Origin: Urbifossiella limnaea
Lineage (GTDB): Bacteria > Planctomycetota > Planctomycetia > Gemmatales > Gemmataceae
Reading direction: 5' to 3'
Assembly: GCF_007747215.1 (NCBI RefSeq)
Contig: NZ_CP036273.1
Coordinates: 3,952,322 to 4,016,321 of the forward strand
Length of the DNA: 64,000 nt
The notes beneath the pieces are model-generated. The model made no database searches, was not told the origin of the DNA, and saw only the letters and a list, made by a program, of their open reading frames with translations. Of this stretch, positions 35,848 through 45,165 are shown in pieces. Every line of letters begins with the position of its first letter. The stretch's first letter is position 1. A program made the position numbers and the translations under genes.

Positions 35848-36738
35848 TTATTGGGGGTTTGTGGCTTCGTAGTTGACCGGTGACAGGTAGCCCAGAGCCG
35901 AGTGTCGCCGGACGCGGTTGTAGAAGGTCTCCATGTACTCGAAGATGCTGGCCTTCGCCGCCTCGCGGGTGGCGTAGTCCTCGTCGTGAATCAACTCCTT
36001 CTTCAGCGTCGCGAAGAAGCTTTCCATCGGGGCGTTGTCCCAGCAGTTCCCACGCCGGCTCATGCTGCACGTGATCCCTTCCTCGCCCAACACCCGCTGG
36101 TAGTGCTCGCTCGCGTACTGGCTCCCCCGATCCGAGTGGGCCACCAGTTCGGACCCCGGGAGACGACGGAGGACCGCCGACTCCAACGCATCCACCACCA
36201 GCCGGCTCGTCATCGTCGCGTCCATCGACCACCCGACCACCATCCGGCTGAACAGGTCCTCGACGGCCGCCAGGTACAACCACCCTTCGCGGGTCGGGAT
36301 GTACGTGATGTCCGCGACCCAGGAGCCGTTGGGTCGGTCCGGGTCGAACTGCCGATCCAACAGGTTCTCGGCCACCGGCAAGGTGTGGTTCGAGTCGGTC
36401 GTCTGCCGGAACTTCCGCTTCGTCTTGGCGGCAATCCCGGCGTCCCGCATGAGGCGTGCGACGGTGTTGACGCAGCAGCCGTGTCCGCGAGCCGCCAACT
36501 CCGCGTGGATGCGTGGGCTGCCGTAGCGACCCTTGACCTCGGCGTGGACGGCCTCGATCTCGACGGTCAACTTCTCCCGCCGCTTCTCCCCCGGGCTGGC
36601 GTCGCGAAGACCCCAGGAGTAGTAACCCGCCGTGGAGACGCCGAGGGCGTCGCACATCCACGCGACGGGCCACCGGGCCCGGTGCTCGTCGATGAAGGCG
36701 TAGCTCACGGCGACTCCCGGGCGAAGAGTGCCGTAACT
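35848..36738 (-). CDS. IS3-family transposase OrfB (DDE integrase core)
   Basis: About 296 residues counted from the frameshift. A helical HTH_21-like region (RRYGSPRIHAELAARG-type: GRYGSPRIHAELAARG) is followed by the rve integrase core. The DDE triad is visible: WVADITYI (first Asp), AHSDRGSQYAS (second Asp) and the Glu in PMESFFATLKKE. The product is normally made as an OrfAB fusion by -1 frameshifting at the A7G run (36744-36737), giving LKK then SYGTLRPGVAVSY. The stop is TAA at 35848-35850. Confidence 0.93.
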   Translation of the reverse strand, partial: SYGTLRPGVAVSYAFIDEHRARWPVAWMCDALGVSTAGYYSWGLRDASPGEKRREKLTVEIEAVHAEVKGRYGSPRIHAELAARGHGCCVNTVARLMRDAGIAAKTKRKFRQTTDSNHTLPVAENLLDRQFDPDRPNGSWVADITYIPTREGWLYLAAVEDLFSRMVVGWSMDATMTSRLVVDALESAVLRRLPGSELVAHSDRGSQYASEHYQRVLGEEGITCSMSRRGNCWDNAPMESFFATLKKELIHDEDYATREAAKASIFEYMETFYNRVRRHSALGYLSPVNYEATNPQ

Positions 36739-37001
36739 TTTTTTAGGATGTCCCGCTCGGCCTTGAGGCGTGCGACCTCGGCCCGGAGTCGGCGGAGTTC
36801 CTCGTCGGCGGGCGGGAGGTTGCCGTGCCCCGGGAAGACCTGGTCGGGTTCCGCTCGGAGGGCATGCTTCCACCGCCGGAGTAACTCCGCGGCGATCCCG
36901 AGGCTTCTCGCGACCTCGGACACGGACTTCCCCTTCTCGGTCACCAGCTTCACCGCCGCGATCTTGAACTCGCGGGTGAAAACGCGTCGTGCTTCTGCCA
37001 T
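36705..37001 (-). CDS. IS3-family transposase OrfA
   Basis: 98 residues from ATG 37001 with GGAGACC upstream. An HTH_Tnp_1 domain fills the first 50 residues: FTREFKIAAVKLVTEKGKSV, SEVARSLGIAAELLRRWK. A leucine-zipper-like helix follows (LRRLRAEVARLKAERDILKK). It binds the inverted repeats and supplies the N-terminus of OrfAB. The frameshift window A7G lies at its end, and OrfB overlaps it in the -1 frame. Confidence 0.93.
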   Translation of the reverse strand: MAEARRVFTREFKIAAVKLVTEKGKSVSEVARSLGIAAELLRRWKHALRAEPDQVFPGHGNLPPADEELRRLRAEVARLKAERDILKKVTALFARESP

Positions 37002-37475
37002 CGGGGTCTCCTGTGAGGGAAGAGTACCCCTTAACTTGGTGTCCGCAACTCGTGGGGAACTTCAAACCGCCGCTACCCCTCGTACACCTGCCCGACCTCC
37101 TTCCCGCCGATGACCGCCACCGCGTCGAGCACGTCCCGCACGTTCACCCCGTGCCGGGCGACGGCCGCCCGGTCCACGACCACCCGCAGGCACGGCAGCC
37201 CGCCGGTCTGCTCGACTGACACGTCCGCCGCCCCGGGCACCCGGGACAGCGCCTTCGAGACCTCCTCCGCCTTCGCCCGGAGGAGGTCGAGGTCGTCCCC
37301 GTACAGGCTGATCCCCAAGTCCGACTTCACACCCGCGACCAGCTCGGCGACCCGCAGCTCGATCGGCTGCGAGAAGCTGTAGGCGTTGGCCGGCACCTCC
37401 GCCTCCAGGGCGCGCTCCATCGCCGCGACGAGTTCCTCCTTGCTGGGGAGCCGTAGATCGCCAGGCCACTTGGAA

Positions 37476-37780
37476 TGGACTGCTACTTCCCTCACAGCCG
37501 TGTGTCTGAGGTTGAGGGCCAAGGTAGCAGTCATCACGACGGCCGGCGGGGTTGCCTCAATCAGCGCGGTTCTCTTCGGGTCGCACCCCCCGTCAGTACC
37601 CGGTTCCGTCCGCGTCGGCGTGACGACTCTTCCGCCGAGAGACGGTCGAGCCCGAGTGAAATGCGATTGTAGCTGCGGGTCGGCGGGGAGGCGACGGGTC
37701 GGGCGCGGCGTCCGGGTGGAGTTGTTCCACCGACTCTGGAGGGGTAAACTACCCACCAACGACATCGTCGGGGGGTTCGC
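37476..37780. other. Junction between broken RND gene and Cys-rich gene
   Basis: 305 bp with no confident gene. On the minus strand a short open segment (LALNLRHTAVREVAV) fused to the RND remnant does not belong to RND proteins and may come from another element. The breakpoint lies near 37475. The stretch 37730-37780 precedes the Cys-rich gene and may hold its promoter. Confidence 0.4.
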
Positions 37781-38158
37781 GTGTCCGTGGCAGTGAGGCT
37801 CGTTCTGGTCGTCGGCCTGCTCGCCGGACAAGCTCCGGTGTGCAAGGTCGCGGTCGCGCGGTCGCTCACCCGCACCCATACCGTCCAGATTGCTACGGCC
37901 CCCGCGTGCAAGAAGGGGTGCTGTGCGGCCCAGCGCCCGCGGGTGCCCGCTACCCCCACCCGGGACAACAGGCCACCGACCGAGCCGCGCTGCCCGACCG
38001 ACTGCCTCTCGCCCCTCTGTAGCCCCGTCCCGGTGCTGAACGAACTCCCCGCCGCCGTCGTCCGCGACGCAGTGGCGTCCGAACATTTGCCGGCCACGAC
38101 CGCCATATCCCCGAGTTGCGAGTACGCCTTCCGGCTCGACCGCCCCCCGCGCGCCTGA
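37781..38158 (+). CDS. Small Cys-rich exported protein before the ABC exporter
   Basis: 125 residues from GTG 37781. The signal-like start VRLVLVVGLLAGQAPVCKVA is followed by APACKKGCCAAQRP, then EPRCPTDCLSPLCSPVP and a single late Cys. The arrangement CKKGCC and CPTDC suggests metal or thiol chemistry in the periplasm. No known family. It precedes the ABC exporter operon by 96 bp and resembles the Cys-rich proteins at 29309 and 31345 in size, signal peptide and disorder. Confidence 0.55.
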   Translation: MSVAVRLVLVVGLLAGQAPVCKVAVARSLTRTHTVQIATAPACKKGCCAAQRPRVPATPTRDNRPPTEPRCPTDCLSPLCSPVPVLNELPAAVVRDAVASEHLPATTAISPSCEYAFRLDRPPRA

Positions 38159-38254
38159 CCCGTCCGCCCGGTCCCGGGCACGCCCAACACCCGCTCACGC
38201 GCCGCGTGACGCCGACACCCATTCACACCACCGCCGTGAGGCGAGGGTGATCGC

Positions 38255-39787
38255 ATGGCCAACCCGCACGCCGACCTCGGCGCGCTGACCGTTACCCGGT
38301 CCGCGGTCGTCCCCGCAATCCGCCTCCCCCGCCGATGGGTGAGCCGGGTGGCGCTCCCTTTCGCGCTCGTCGGCGGGTTCGCCGGGCTCGTCCTGTGGGC
38401 GTCGTGGGATGTCGTGTCCCCGCCCGCCGACGTGAAGGTCGTGCCCGTCCGGGTGCAGACCGGCGCCGCCGAGGTGGTCGTCGGCCGGGAGTTGTTCCGC
38501 GCGAACGGGTGGGTCGAACCGCTCCCGCGGCCGACCGACGTGACCGTGCAGACGGAGGGGATGTACCGGGTGGCCGAGGTGCTCGTCTACCCCGGCGACC
38601 GGGTCGAGGCAGGGAAGGAACTCGTTCGCCTCGACACCGCCCGCGCCGCCCTCGACGTTGATGCGGCCGGGAAGCGGCACGCCAAGCGGCTTGCGGCGGC
38701 CCGCGCCGCCCGGGCCGACGTGACAAAGGCCGGCGTTGCCGTCACCAACGCCGGGGCAACGGTCGGGCTGGCGAAGGCCGAAGGGGAGGCCGACGCCACC
38801 GCCGCCGCGGCCGACGCGGCGAAGGCCGGCGTCGCGGTCAAGGCGGCCGAGCTGACCGCGGAGGTCGAGGAGGAGTTGTGGCGGTCGAAGGCCGCGGGGT
38901 CGGACGTGCGGCTCCGCCAGGCCAAGCAGGCGGTCGAGCTGGCGAAGGCCGAGCGGGACGCCGCCGCCGCCCGGCTGGGGAAGGCGAGGACGGGGGCCGC
39001 GGTTCGCGTTACGCAGGCGGAGCTCGGGATCGCCGCCGCCGAGGCCGACCGGGCGAGCCTCGCCGCCCGCGCCGACGAGGCCGACCAGGACGCGGCCGAC
39101 GCGGCGGTCGAGGTGCGGCGGGCCGAGCTCGAACTCGCCCGGGCGAAGGTCGTCGCCCCCTTCGCAGGTGTCGTCATGGGGTTGCACGTCCGACCCGGGC
39201 GGATCGTCGGCGGGAAGGACGCGCTCGCCGAGAGCAAGGGGGCGGTCGTCACGCTCTACGACCCAGCCCGGCTCCAGGTGCGGGTTGAGGTGCCGGTGGC
39301 GAAGTTCGCGATGGTCCGCCGCGGCGGGCCGGTAGAGGTCGAGGTCGAGGACGTCCTCCCCGGGCGGAAGCTCGCGGGCACGATCGCCTACGACGCGCAC
39401 CTGGCGAACGTCAGCCGCAACAGCGTCCCGGTGACCGTCGAGCTCGCCAGCACACCGCCGGTGGAGTTGCGGCCCGACATGATCGCCGCCGTCCGCTTCC
39501 TCGCCCCGCCGGCGTCCGGCCCGGCGAAGGCCGAAACCGCCCGCCGGCTCGTCGTCCCGCGCCGGCTCCTCGTCGCCGACGGCGGCGGGGTACGGGTGTG
39601 GGTGCTCGACCCGGTCGCCGGGCGGGCCGACCTGCGGGCGGTTGAGCTGGCACCGGGCGAGGCCGACCGGCAGACGGAAGCGGCCGAGGTGGTCGGCGGG
39701 CTGAACCCGACCGACAAGCTGATTGCCACCGGCCGCGACGGGCTCCGCCCCGGCGCCCGGGTCCGCGTCGTCGGGGAGGACCGCTGA
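38255..39787 (+). CDS. HlyD/DevB-type periplasmic adaptor of ABC exporter
   Basis: 510 residues from ATG 38255. One N-terminal membrane helix ([19 protein letters not shown]) anchors it. The lipoyl half [20 protein letters not shown] precedes a very long Ala/Lys/Glu-rich coiled coil (residues ~125-290). The second lipoyl half [20 protein letters not shown] and beta-barrel parts follow. This is the membrane-fusion subunit of a MacAB/DevBCA-type tripartite exporter. Its stop overlaps the ATPase start (TGATG), so the subunits are translationally coupled. Confidence 0.9.
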   Translation: MANPHADLGALTVTRSAVVPAIRLPRRWVSRVALPFALVGGFAGLVLWASWDVVSPPADVKVVPVRVQTGAAEVVVGRELFRANGWVEPLPRPTDVTVQTEGMYRVAEVLVYPGDRVEAGKELVRLDTARAALDVDAAGKRHAKRLAAARAARADVTKAGVAVTNAGATVGLAKAEGEADATAAAADAAKAGVAVKAAELTAEVEEELWRSKAAGSDVRLRQAKQAVELAKAERDAAAARLGKARTGAAVRVTQAELGIAAAEADRASLAARADEADQDAADAAVEVRRAELELARAKVVAPFAGVVMGLHVRPGRIVGGKDALAESKGAVVTLYDPARLQVRVEVPVAKFAMVRRGGPVEVEVEDVLPGRKLAGTIAYDAHLANVSRNSVPVTVELASTPPVELRPDMIAAVRFLAPPASGPAKAETARRLVVPRRLLVADGGGVRVWVLDPVAGRADLRAVELAPGEADRQTEAAEVVGGLNPTDKLIATGRDGLRPGARVRVVGEDR

Positions 39788-40509
39788 TGCCGCTCGTCGA
39801 GATCGAAGGGCTGTCGAAGGTGTACCGGAAGGGGAGCCAGGAGGTGCCCGTCCTCCGCGACCTCGACCTGACGGTGGACGCGGGCGAGTTCGTCGCCCTG
39901 ATGGGGCCGTCGGGCTCCGGGAAGACGACGCTCCTGAACCTCATCGCCGGCATCGACCGGCCGACGAGCGGCGTTATTCGCGTCGGTGGGGACGACCTGG
40001 CGAAGCTGTCGCGCACGAAGCTGGCGGCGTGGCGGGCGCGGAACGTCGGGTACATCTTCCAGCTCTACAACCTCATCCCGGTCCTCACCGCGTTCGAGAA
40101 CGTCGAGTTGCCGCTGTTGCTCCTCCCGCTGTCGCGGGCCGAGCGGCGGAAGCGGGTCGAGGTGGCGCTCGACGCGGTCGGCCTGCTGGACCGCCACGAC
40201 CACTACCCGCGGCAGCTCTCCGGCGGTCAGGAGCAGCGGGTCGCCATCGCCCGGGCCGTCGTCGGCGACCCGACCATCCTCGTGGCCGACGAGCCGACCG
40301 GCGACCTCGACGCCGACACGGCCGACGCCACGCTGGCGCTGCTGAAGCGGCTCAACGACGAGATGGGGAAGACGCTGGTGATGGTGACCCACGACCCGCA
40401 CGCGGCCGCCGCGGCGAAGCGGCTGGTGCGGTTGGAGAAGGGGGCGCTCGTGGCGAGCGACCTCCGGGCCGTGCCCGCCCGCGGGCCGCTCACCCGGGCG
40501 GGGGCGTGA
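39787..40509 (+). CDS. ABC exporter ATP-binding protein (MacB/LolD/DevA type)
   Basis: 240 residues from ATG 39787. Walker [10 protein letters not shown] is near residues 39-47, the signature [14 protein letters not shown] near 140-153 and Walker [13 protein letters not shown] near 161-172, followed by the switch His in VTHDPHAAA. The pattern [23 protein letters not shown] (split here: [19 protein letters not shown]) is characteristic of the MacB/LolD family rather than importers. It powers the two FtsX-type permeases encoded next. Confidence 0.95.
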   Translation: MPLVEIEGLSKVYRKGSQEVPVLRDLDLTVDAGEFVALMGPSGSGKTTLLNLIAGIDRPTSGVIRVGGDDLAKLSRTKLAAWRARNVGYIFQLYNLIPVLTAFENVELPLLLLPLSRAERRKRVEVALDAVGLLDRHDHYPRQLSGGQEQRVAIARAVVGDPTILVADEPTGDLDADTADATLALLKRLNDEMGKTLVMVTHDPHAAAAAKRLVRLEKGALVASDLRAVPARGPLTRAGA

Positions 40510-41645
40510 CCGTGCTGAAGTTCCTCCCCTACGTCCGCAAGAACGTCCTCGGCCACCGCGTCCGCACCGCGATGACCGTCGCCGGCACGGCGCTGCTGCT
40601 GTTCCTGTTCCTGTTCGTGACCGCGATTCAGGGTGGGCTCGACCGGGTGCTCGGCGCCCGCGACGACCGGCTCATCGTGTTCCAGGCGTACCGCTTCTGC
40701 CCGAGCTCCAGCCAGCTCCCGGTCTTCTACGCCGACACCATCCAGGGCGTGCCGGGGGTGAAGTCGGTGTTGCCCGTCAAGGTGGTGGTGAACAACTGCC
40801 GGGCGAGCCTCGACACGGTCGTGTTCCACGGCGTCGATCCGAAGCTCCTGCCGGCCGTGCGGCCGAACCTGACACTCCTCGCCGGCGACTGGGGCGCGTT
40901 CCAGGCCCGCACCGACGCGGCGATCGTCGGCCGGCGGATCGCCGAGCGCCGCGGGCTCCGGCCGGGCCAGTCGTTCACCGTCGCGGGCGTCACCGTCCAG
41001 GTCGCCGGGGTGTTCGCGTCGGACGGCACTGGGGAGGAGAACGTGATCTACACGCACCTCAACCTCCTGTCGAACCCGACGGCGCACCACGTCTACCACG
41101 CGACGCTGTTCGAGGTGCAACTCGACGACCCCGAGCATGCCCGGGCGGTCGCCGCCGCGATCGACGCGAAGCTGAAGGAGAAGTTCGAGGTGCCGACCGA
41201 GACGAAACCGCAGAAGGCGCACTACGCCGCCGCCCTGGCCGACCTCCTCGACCTGATCGGGATGACTCGCTGGCTCGGGTTCGTGTGCGTCGGCGTCGTC
41301 GTGGTGCTGGTGGCGAACTCGGTGGTGATGTCGGCGCAGGACCGCGTGAAGGAGCACGCCGTGTTGCAGACGCTCGGCTTCTCCGGGCCGCGGGTGTTCT
41401 CGCTAATGCTCGCCGAGAGCTGCCTCATCAGCCTGGCCGGGGGCGTGGTCGGAACGGTGGCGTGCGTGGCGTTCCTGCTGTGGCGGCCGATGACGCTCTC
41501 GACCGAGGGCGCGAGCATCGACTTCGTTGCGTCCCCCGGCTTGGTGGCGTCGGGGCTGCTGCTGTCGCTGGCCGTCGGGTTCGTCGCCGGGGCGGTCCCG
41601 GCGTGGCAGGCCGGGCGGGCGGAAATCGTGTCCTCGTTGCGGTGA
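40506..41645 (+). CDS. FtsX/MacB-type ABC permease, first copy
   Basis: 379 residues from GTG 40506 (GTGA overlap with the ATPase stop). The first transmembrane helix [20 protein letters not shown] is followed by a ~200-residue periplasmic domain, then three helices at the C-terminus ([20 protein letters not shown] and two more). The layout is 1 + periplasmic + 3, as in FtsX/DevC/MacB permeases. A cysteine pair is visible in the periplasmic domain (FCPSSS, NNCRAS). It is paired with a second permease, so the transporter is probably a heterodimer. Confidence 0.9.
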   Translation: MTVLKFLPYVRKNVLGHRVRTAMTVAGTALLLFLFLFVTAIQGGLDRVLGARDDRLIVFQAYRFCPSSSQLPVFYADTIQGVPGVKSVLPVKVVVNNCRASLDTVVFHGVDPKLLPAVRPNLTLLAGDWGAFQARTDAAIVGRRIAERRGLRPGQSFTVAGVTVQVAGVFASDGTGEENVIYTHLNLLSNPTAHHVYHATLFEVQLDDPEHARAVAAAIDAKLKEKFEVPTETKPQKAHYAAALADLLDLIGMTRWLGFVCVGVVVVLVANSVVMSAQDRVKEHAVLQTLGFSGPRVFSLMLAESCLISLAGGVVGTVACVAFLLWRPMTLSTEGASIDFVASPGLVASGLLLSLAVGFVAGAVPAWQAGRAEIVSSLR

Positions 41646-42829
41646 CCCGGATGCGGCTCCTCCCGTGGGACTACGGCGTGCGGAACCTCGGCCGGCGGCC
41701 GGTGCGGACGGCGCTGACCGCGCTCGGCCTCGGCCTCGTCGTGTTCCTGCTGCTCGTGGTGCTCGGGTTCGTCCGCGGGCTGGAACTGAGTCTGCAACAG
41801 AGCGGCGACCCGGAGGTGGTGCTGCTCCACAACGCCAACGCCGCCGAGAATCTGGAGAACTCGTCGATCGCCGACGAGGTGGCGGCACTGGCCCGCACCG
41901 AGTTCTCGGCACACCTCGTGAAGTACGGCGAGGCCGCGGCCGTGTCCCCGGAGCTGACCATCGCCGGCCGCGTGCAGGTGGGGGACGCCACGACGCTCGC
42001 CGTGTTCCGCGGCGTGGACCTCGACCGGGCGTTCCTCGTCCGCCGGCAGGTGGCGCTGGTCGAGGGGACGCTCCCCGGCCCCGGCGAGGTGCTCGTCGGC
42101 CGGCTGGCCCCGGCGAAGCTCGGCGTCGAGCCCGCCGAGGTGGGCGTCGGGCGGTCGATCAGCATCGAGGGGAAGCCGTGGCGGGTGAGCGGTCGGTTCG
42201 CCGCCCCGGGGACGCTCCTCGAAGCCGAGGTGTGGTGCCGGCTCGACGACCTGAAGGCGGCGATGCGGCGGCCGAACGACGTGAGCGTGGTGGCGATGCG
42301 GTTCGACCCGGCCGGCGACCCGGCGAAGCAGATGGGGTACGTCGAGTACTTCTGCCGCAACCGCCGCCCCGACCTGGAATTGGCGGGGAGCCGCGAGTCG
42401 GAGTACTACGCCTTCCTCGGTAAGCACTACGCCCCGATGCGGGCGCTGGCGTGGCTGCTGGTCGGGCTGGTGGCTGCGGCCGGGGCTTGCGGGGCGGCGA
42501 ACACGATGTACGCGGCGGTGTCCGGGCGGGTGCGGGAGTTCGCGGCTCTTCAGGCCGTCGGCTTCCCCCGGCGGGCGATCGCCGTGAGCCTGTTGCAAGA
42601 GTCGGTGATCCTCGCGGCGGCCGCGACGCTCGCGGCGGCGGGGCTGGCGCTCGGGCTGGCGCACGGGGTGGCGGTGCGGTTCACGATGGGGGCGTTCGCG
42701 CTCCAGATCGACCGGACGGCGCTGCTCGTCGGGTGCGCGGCCGGGCTCGGGCTGGGCGTGTTCGGGGCCGTCCCCCCGGCGGTGCGGGCGTTCCGCCTGC
42801 CGATCCCCGACGCGCTGAAGGCGACGTGA
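41642..42829 (+). CDS. FtsX/MacB-type ABC permease, second copy
   Basis: 395 residues from GTG 41642 (GTGA overlap); ATG 41651 is an alternative. Helix one is ALTALGLGLVVFLLLVVLGF, followed by the periplasmic domain and three C-terminal helices (LAWLLVGLVAAAGACGAANT and others). It shares the layout but not close sequence with the first permease, so a heterodimeric exporter is likely. The following gene encodes a lipoprotein, then a TolC channel. Confidence 0.9.
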   Translation: MTRMRLLPWDYGVRNLGRRPVRTALTALGLGLVVFLLLVVLGFVRGLELSLQQSGDPEVVLLHNANAAENLENSSIADEVAALARTEFSAHLVKYGEAAAVSPELTIAGRVQVGDATTLAVFRGVDLDRAFLVRRQVALVEGTLPGPGEVLVGRLAPAKLGVEPAEVGVGRSISIEGKPWRVSGRFAAPGTLLEAEVWCRLDDLKAAMRRPNDVSVVAMRFDPAGDPAKQMGYVEYFCRNRRPDLELAGSRESEYYAFLGKHYAPMRALAWLLVGLVAAAGACGAANTMYAAVSGRVREFAALQAVGFPRRAIAVSLLQESVILAAAATLAAAGLALGLAHGVAVRFTMGAFALQIDRTALLVGCAAGLGLGVFGAVPPAVRAFRLPIPDALKAT

Positions 42830-42870
42830 CGAATCCCCCCGGTGTTGCCGGGTTCCTTCCGAGGTGTCCC

Positions 42871-43419
42871 ATGACGACGCGACTGACCCCCTTCGCCCTC
42901 CTGCTCGCCGCCGCGGTCGGGTGCGGCCAGCCCGCGCCGCGGCCGGAGGCGCAGCAGCCGCCGTCGCCGACCGCCGCGGCGGGCGACGCCTCGAAACTGG
43001 AGCCGCTGGTGATGGCCGAGAAGCCGGCGGGGGCGATCACCGTGAACGAGGCGCTCACGAAGAAGGCCGGCGAGAAGGTGGTCGTGACCGGGCAAGTGCC
43101 GACGGAGAAGGTGAAGCCGTATAACGCGGCGTTCGCCACGTTCGTGATGCTGTCGCACGCGGACATGGCGAAGGACGACATCAAAGAGGAGTTCGACTGC
43201 GACAACGCGGCCAAGTGCCCGACCTGCAAGGCGATCCTCGACGAGCACGCGGTGCGGGTGGAGTTGGTGGACGCGAAGGGGGCGCCGGTCGCGGCGACGC
43301 TCGAAGGATTCCGTGGGCTGAAGCCGGGGAGCACGATCACCGTCGAGGGTGAGGTCCGGCGCGAGGGGAAGGACAACAAGCTGGTGCGCGTCGTCGCCAC
43401 CCGGTTCTACCCCGGCTGA
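42871..43419 (+). CDS. Putative lipoprotein with paired cysteines, ABC exporter operon
   Basis: 182 residues from ATG 42871. The signal LTPFALLLAAAVGCGQP carries a lipobox (AVGC), so the mature protein is probably lipidated at that Cys. A Pro/Ala linker follows. The folded part has FDCDNAAKCPTCKAILDEHA, a CxxxxxCxxC group that may bind metal. The end (GSTITVEGEVRREGKDNKLV) looks like an OB-fold strand set. It lies between the permeases and TolC, so it is probably a periplasmic accessory of the exporter. Confidence 0.75.
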   Translation: MTTRLTPFALLLAAAVGCGQPAPRPEAQQPPSPTAAAGDASKLEPLVMAEKPAGAITVNEALTKKAGEKVVVTGQVPTEKVKPYNAAFATFVMLSHADMAKDDIKEEFDCDNAAKCPTCKAILDEHAVRVELVDAKGAPVAATLEGFRGLKPGSTITVEGEVRREGKDNKLVRVVATRFYPG

Positions 43420-43502
43420 CGCCGGCCCGGGCGGCTTTCAGTGGCGCCGCACGGGCGGCGCGGCCGATAACACCGACACGCCGCGACAGGCACGGAGGCC
43501 GG

Positions 43503-44873
43503 ATGCGGTCGGTGACTCACGTTCTCGTGCGGGTCGTACTCGCCGCGGGGCTCCCCGCGGTGCTCGGCTGCGCGTCCGTGCCGCCCGCCCCCCCGGCCTA
43601 CCCCTCCCGCGCGGTGCCGGTGTCCGTGTCGCCCCCCGCACCGAGGCCGGCCGGGGCCGCACCGCGGGGGGAGGACACGGACACGGCGGTCCGTCCCGCG
43701 TCCGCGGTCGAGCCGGTGCCGGCGTTCCCCGGGCTGAACGACCTCCTCGCGCTCGCCCAGGCCCGGAACCCGGACCTGGCGGCGGCGGCGGCGCGCGTCG
43801 GCGAGGCGCGCGGGCGGATGGTTCAGGCCGGGCTCTACCCAAACCCCACCGTCGGCTACTCGGGGAACCAGATCAACGACGGCCCGGGCACCCCCGGCCA
43901 GCAGGGCGGGTACGTCGCCCAGGAGTTCGTCACCGCGGGGAAGCTGCGGATCGCCACGGCCGCGGCCCGGGCCGGGGTGAGCGCCGCCGACTGGCAGGCG
44001 GCGTCGACGTGGTTCGACACCGCCGCCCGGGTCCGCACCGCCTACGTCGAGTACCTCACCGCGCGGGCCGTCCTGCGCGAGACGGAGCGGACGGCGGAAT
44101 TGTTCGCCGGGGGGCTCGACCGGGCCGAGAAACTCACCGCCGGCGGGAAGGCCGAAGCCTACGACGTGACCCGGCTGCGGGTCGAGACGGTGCAGATCGC
44201 CAACCGGGTCGGTGGCGCCCGGCAGCGGGTCGCGGCCGCCGAGCGGCTGCTCGCGGTGGCGGTGGGCGTGGCCCAGCTCCCCGCGATCGCGGAGGGCGAA
44301 CTCCCGCCGGCCGTCGCGCTCCCCGGGTACGACGAGGCGGTCGAACTCACCGGGCGGTCGTCGTTCGTCCTGGCGGCGGCGGCCGAGGCGGAGCAGGCGC
44401 GGGGCGAGCTGCGGGCGGCGGAGGTGCGACCGGTCCCGAACGTCCACACGATGACGACGGTCGCCCACGACTACACCACCCGCGCGCCGATGGCGAGCGT
44501 GCAGGTCGGCGTTCCGCTCCCGGTGTTCGACCGGAACCGCGGAAACATCGCTGCCGCGCAGGCGAGGCTGGTGGCGGCCGAGGCAGGCGTCGAGCAGGCC
44601 CGGCTGCGGGCGACCGAGCGATTGGCTGGGGCGTACCAGCGATACGAGAACGCCCGGCGGCAACTCGACCTGTACCGGACGCGCGTGCTCCCGGACGCGG
44701 CCGCCGCGCTGGAGCAGATTGACCGGGTATACGCCGCCCGCGGCGAGCGGTTTCTCGACACCCTCGACGCCCGCCGGGTGTTGACCCAGGCCCGGATCGA
44801 CTATACCCAGACGCTCGGCGACCTGTGGGCCGCCGCCGCCGAGATCGAGGCCGTCACTCAGCCCGGTCGGTAG
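43503..44873 (+). CDS. TolC-family outer-membrane protein of the ABC exporter
   Basis: 456 residues from ATG 43503. A lipobox-like AVLGCAS occurs near residue 20. Two TolC repeats are visible: LNDLLALAQARNPDLAAAAA...GLYPNPTVGYSGNQIND and DEAVELTGRSSFVLAAAAEA...LPVFDRNRGNIAAAQARLVA, with long helices between. It completes an adaptor-ATPase-permease-permease-lipoprotein-TolC set, the full DevBCA/MacAB-TolC complement. The next gene (LysR) begins 292 bp away and looks like a new unit. Confidence 0.92.
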   Translation: MRSVTHVLVRVVLAAGLPAVLGCASVPPAPPAYPSRAVPVSVSPPAPRPAGAAPRGEDTDTAVRPASAVEPVPAFPGLNDLLALAQARNPDLAAAAARVGEARGRMVQAGLYPNPTVGYSGNQINDGPGTPGQQGGYVAQEFVTAGKLRIATAAARAGVSAADWQAASTWFDTAARVRTAYVEYLTARAVLRETERTAELFAGGLDRAEKLTAGGKAEAYDVTRLRVETVQIANRVGGARQRVAAAERLLAVAVGVAQLPAIAEGELPPAVALPGYDEAVELTGRSSFVLAAAAEAEQARGELRAAEVRPVPNVHTMTTVAHDYTTRAPMASVQVGVPLPVFDRNRGNIAAAQARLVAAEAGVEQARLRATERLAGAYQRYENARRQLDLYRTRVLPDAAAALEQIDRVYAARGERFLDTLDARRVLTQARIDYTQTLGDLWAAAAEIEAVTQPGR

Positions 44874-45165
44874 GGGCGACACCGATCTCACCGTCTCGTT
44901 TGCAGATGAAATCCCGTCTTTCGCATTGTGCGTCGGTCCGACACGCCACGTTGGCCAGACCGGGCGAGGTGACCGCCGCGCTCCACGATTCCCGTATCTG
45001 GGCGATATCTTGTCCGTTGCCGAACCCTGTGACGTCCGAACCGGTACCCCGATTCTCGTGCAGGTTCGGACGGACGGTTCGACCAAACGGACTCACTGCA
45101 CGTGGTATCGGCGCGGTGATTCGGTAGTCGTAGCCTGGCAATAGCCGACCCCGACCCTGAACGTT

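Larger units (their letters stand above)
35811..37064 (-). mobile_element. IS3-family insertion sequence (1254 bp)
   Basis: The ends are imperfect inverted repeats of ~35 bp beginning TGGAGTTCCCCACGA (left) and TGAAGTTCCCCACGA (right strand), sharing CGGACAC and GTTAAGGG further in. Termini are TG...CA. Direct target repeats AAC flank it at 35808-35810 and 37065-37067. Inside are orfA and orfB in overlapping frames with an A7G slippage site. Length, termini, frameshift and 3-bp target duplication all fit IS3. It appears intact and is inserted in the RND pseudogene. Confidence 0.93.
34994..37475 (-). pseudogene. Second heavy-metal RND pump gene, broken in three ways
   Basis: Two pieces of a CzcA-like pump, 37065-37475 and 34994-35810, encode the last ~40% of the protein: YSFSQPIELRVAELVAGVKS and DLDLLRAKAEEVSKAL in the first piece; GYTVAWGGTFKNLQEA and the final membrane domain in the second. 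Defects: (1) everything upstream of ~37475 is missing; (2) the codon after VYEG is TAG (37073-37075) where relatives have a Gln codon, a C-to-T change; (3) an IS3-family element sits between, with a 3-bp duplication AAC. Removing the IS and one AAC restores VYEG-stop-RRFPVQVRLGPD exactly in frame. The gene was probably part of an efflux locus with the neighbouring Cys-rich gene. Confidence 0.9.

Noticed and set aside
37073-37075. Amber codon recoding (TAG read as Gln) across the element
   Set aside because: TAG ends several intact genes here (10284, 11266, 20361, 34854, 44873), so it is a normal stop; the in-frame cases are better seen as decay.
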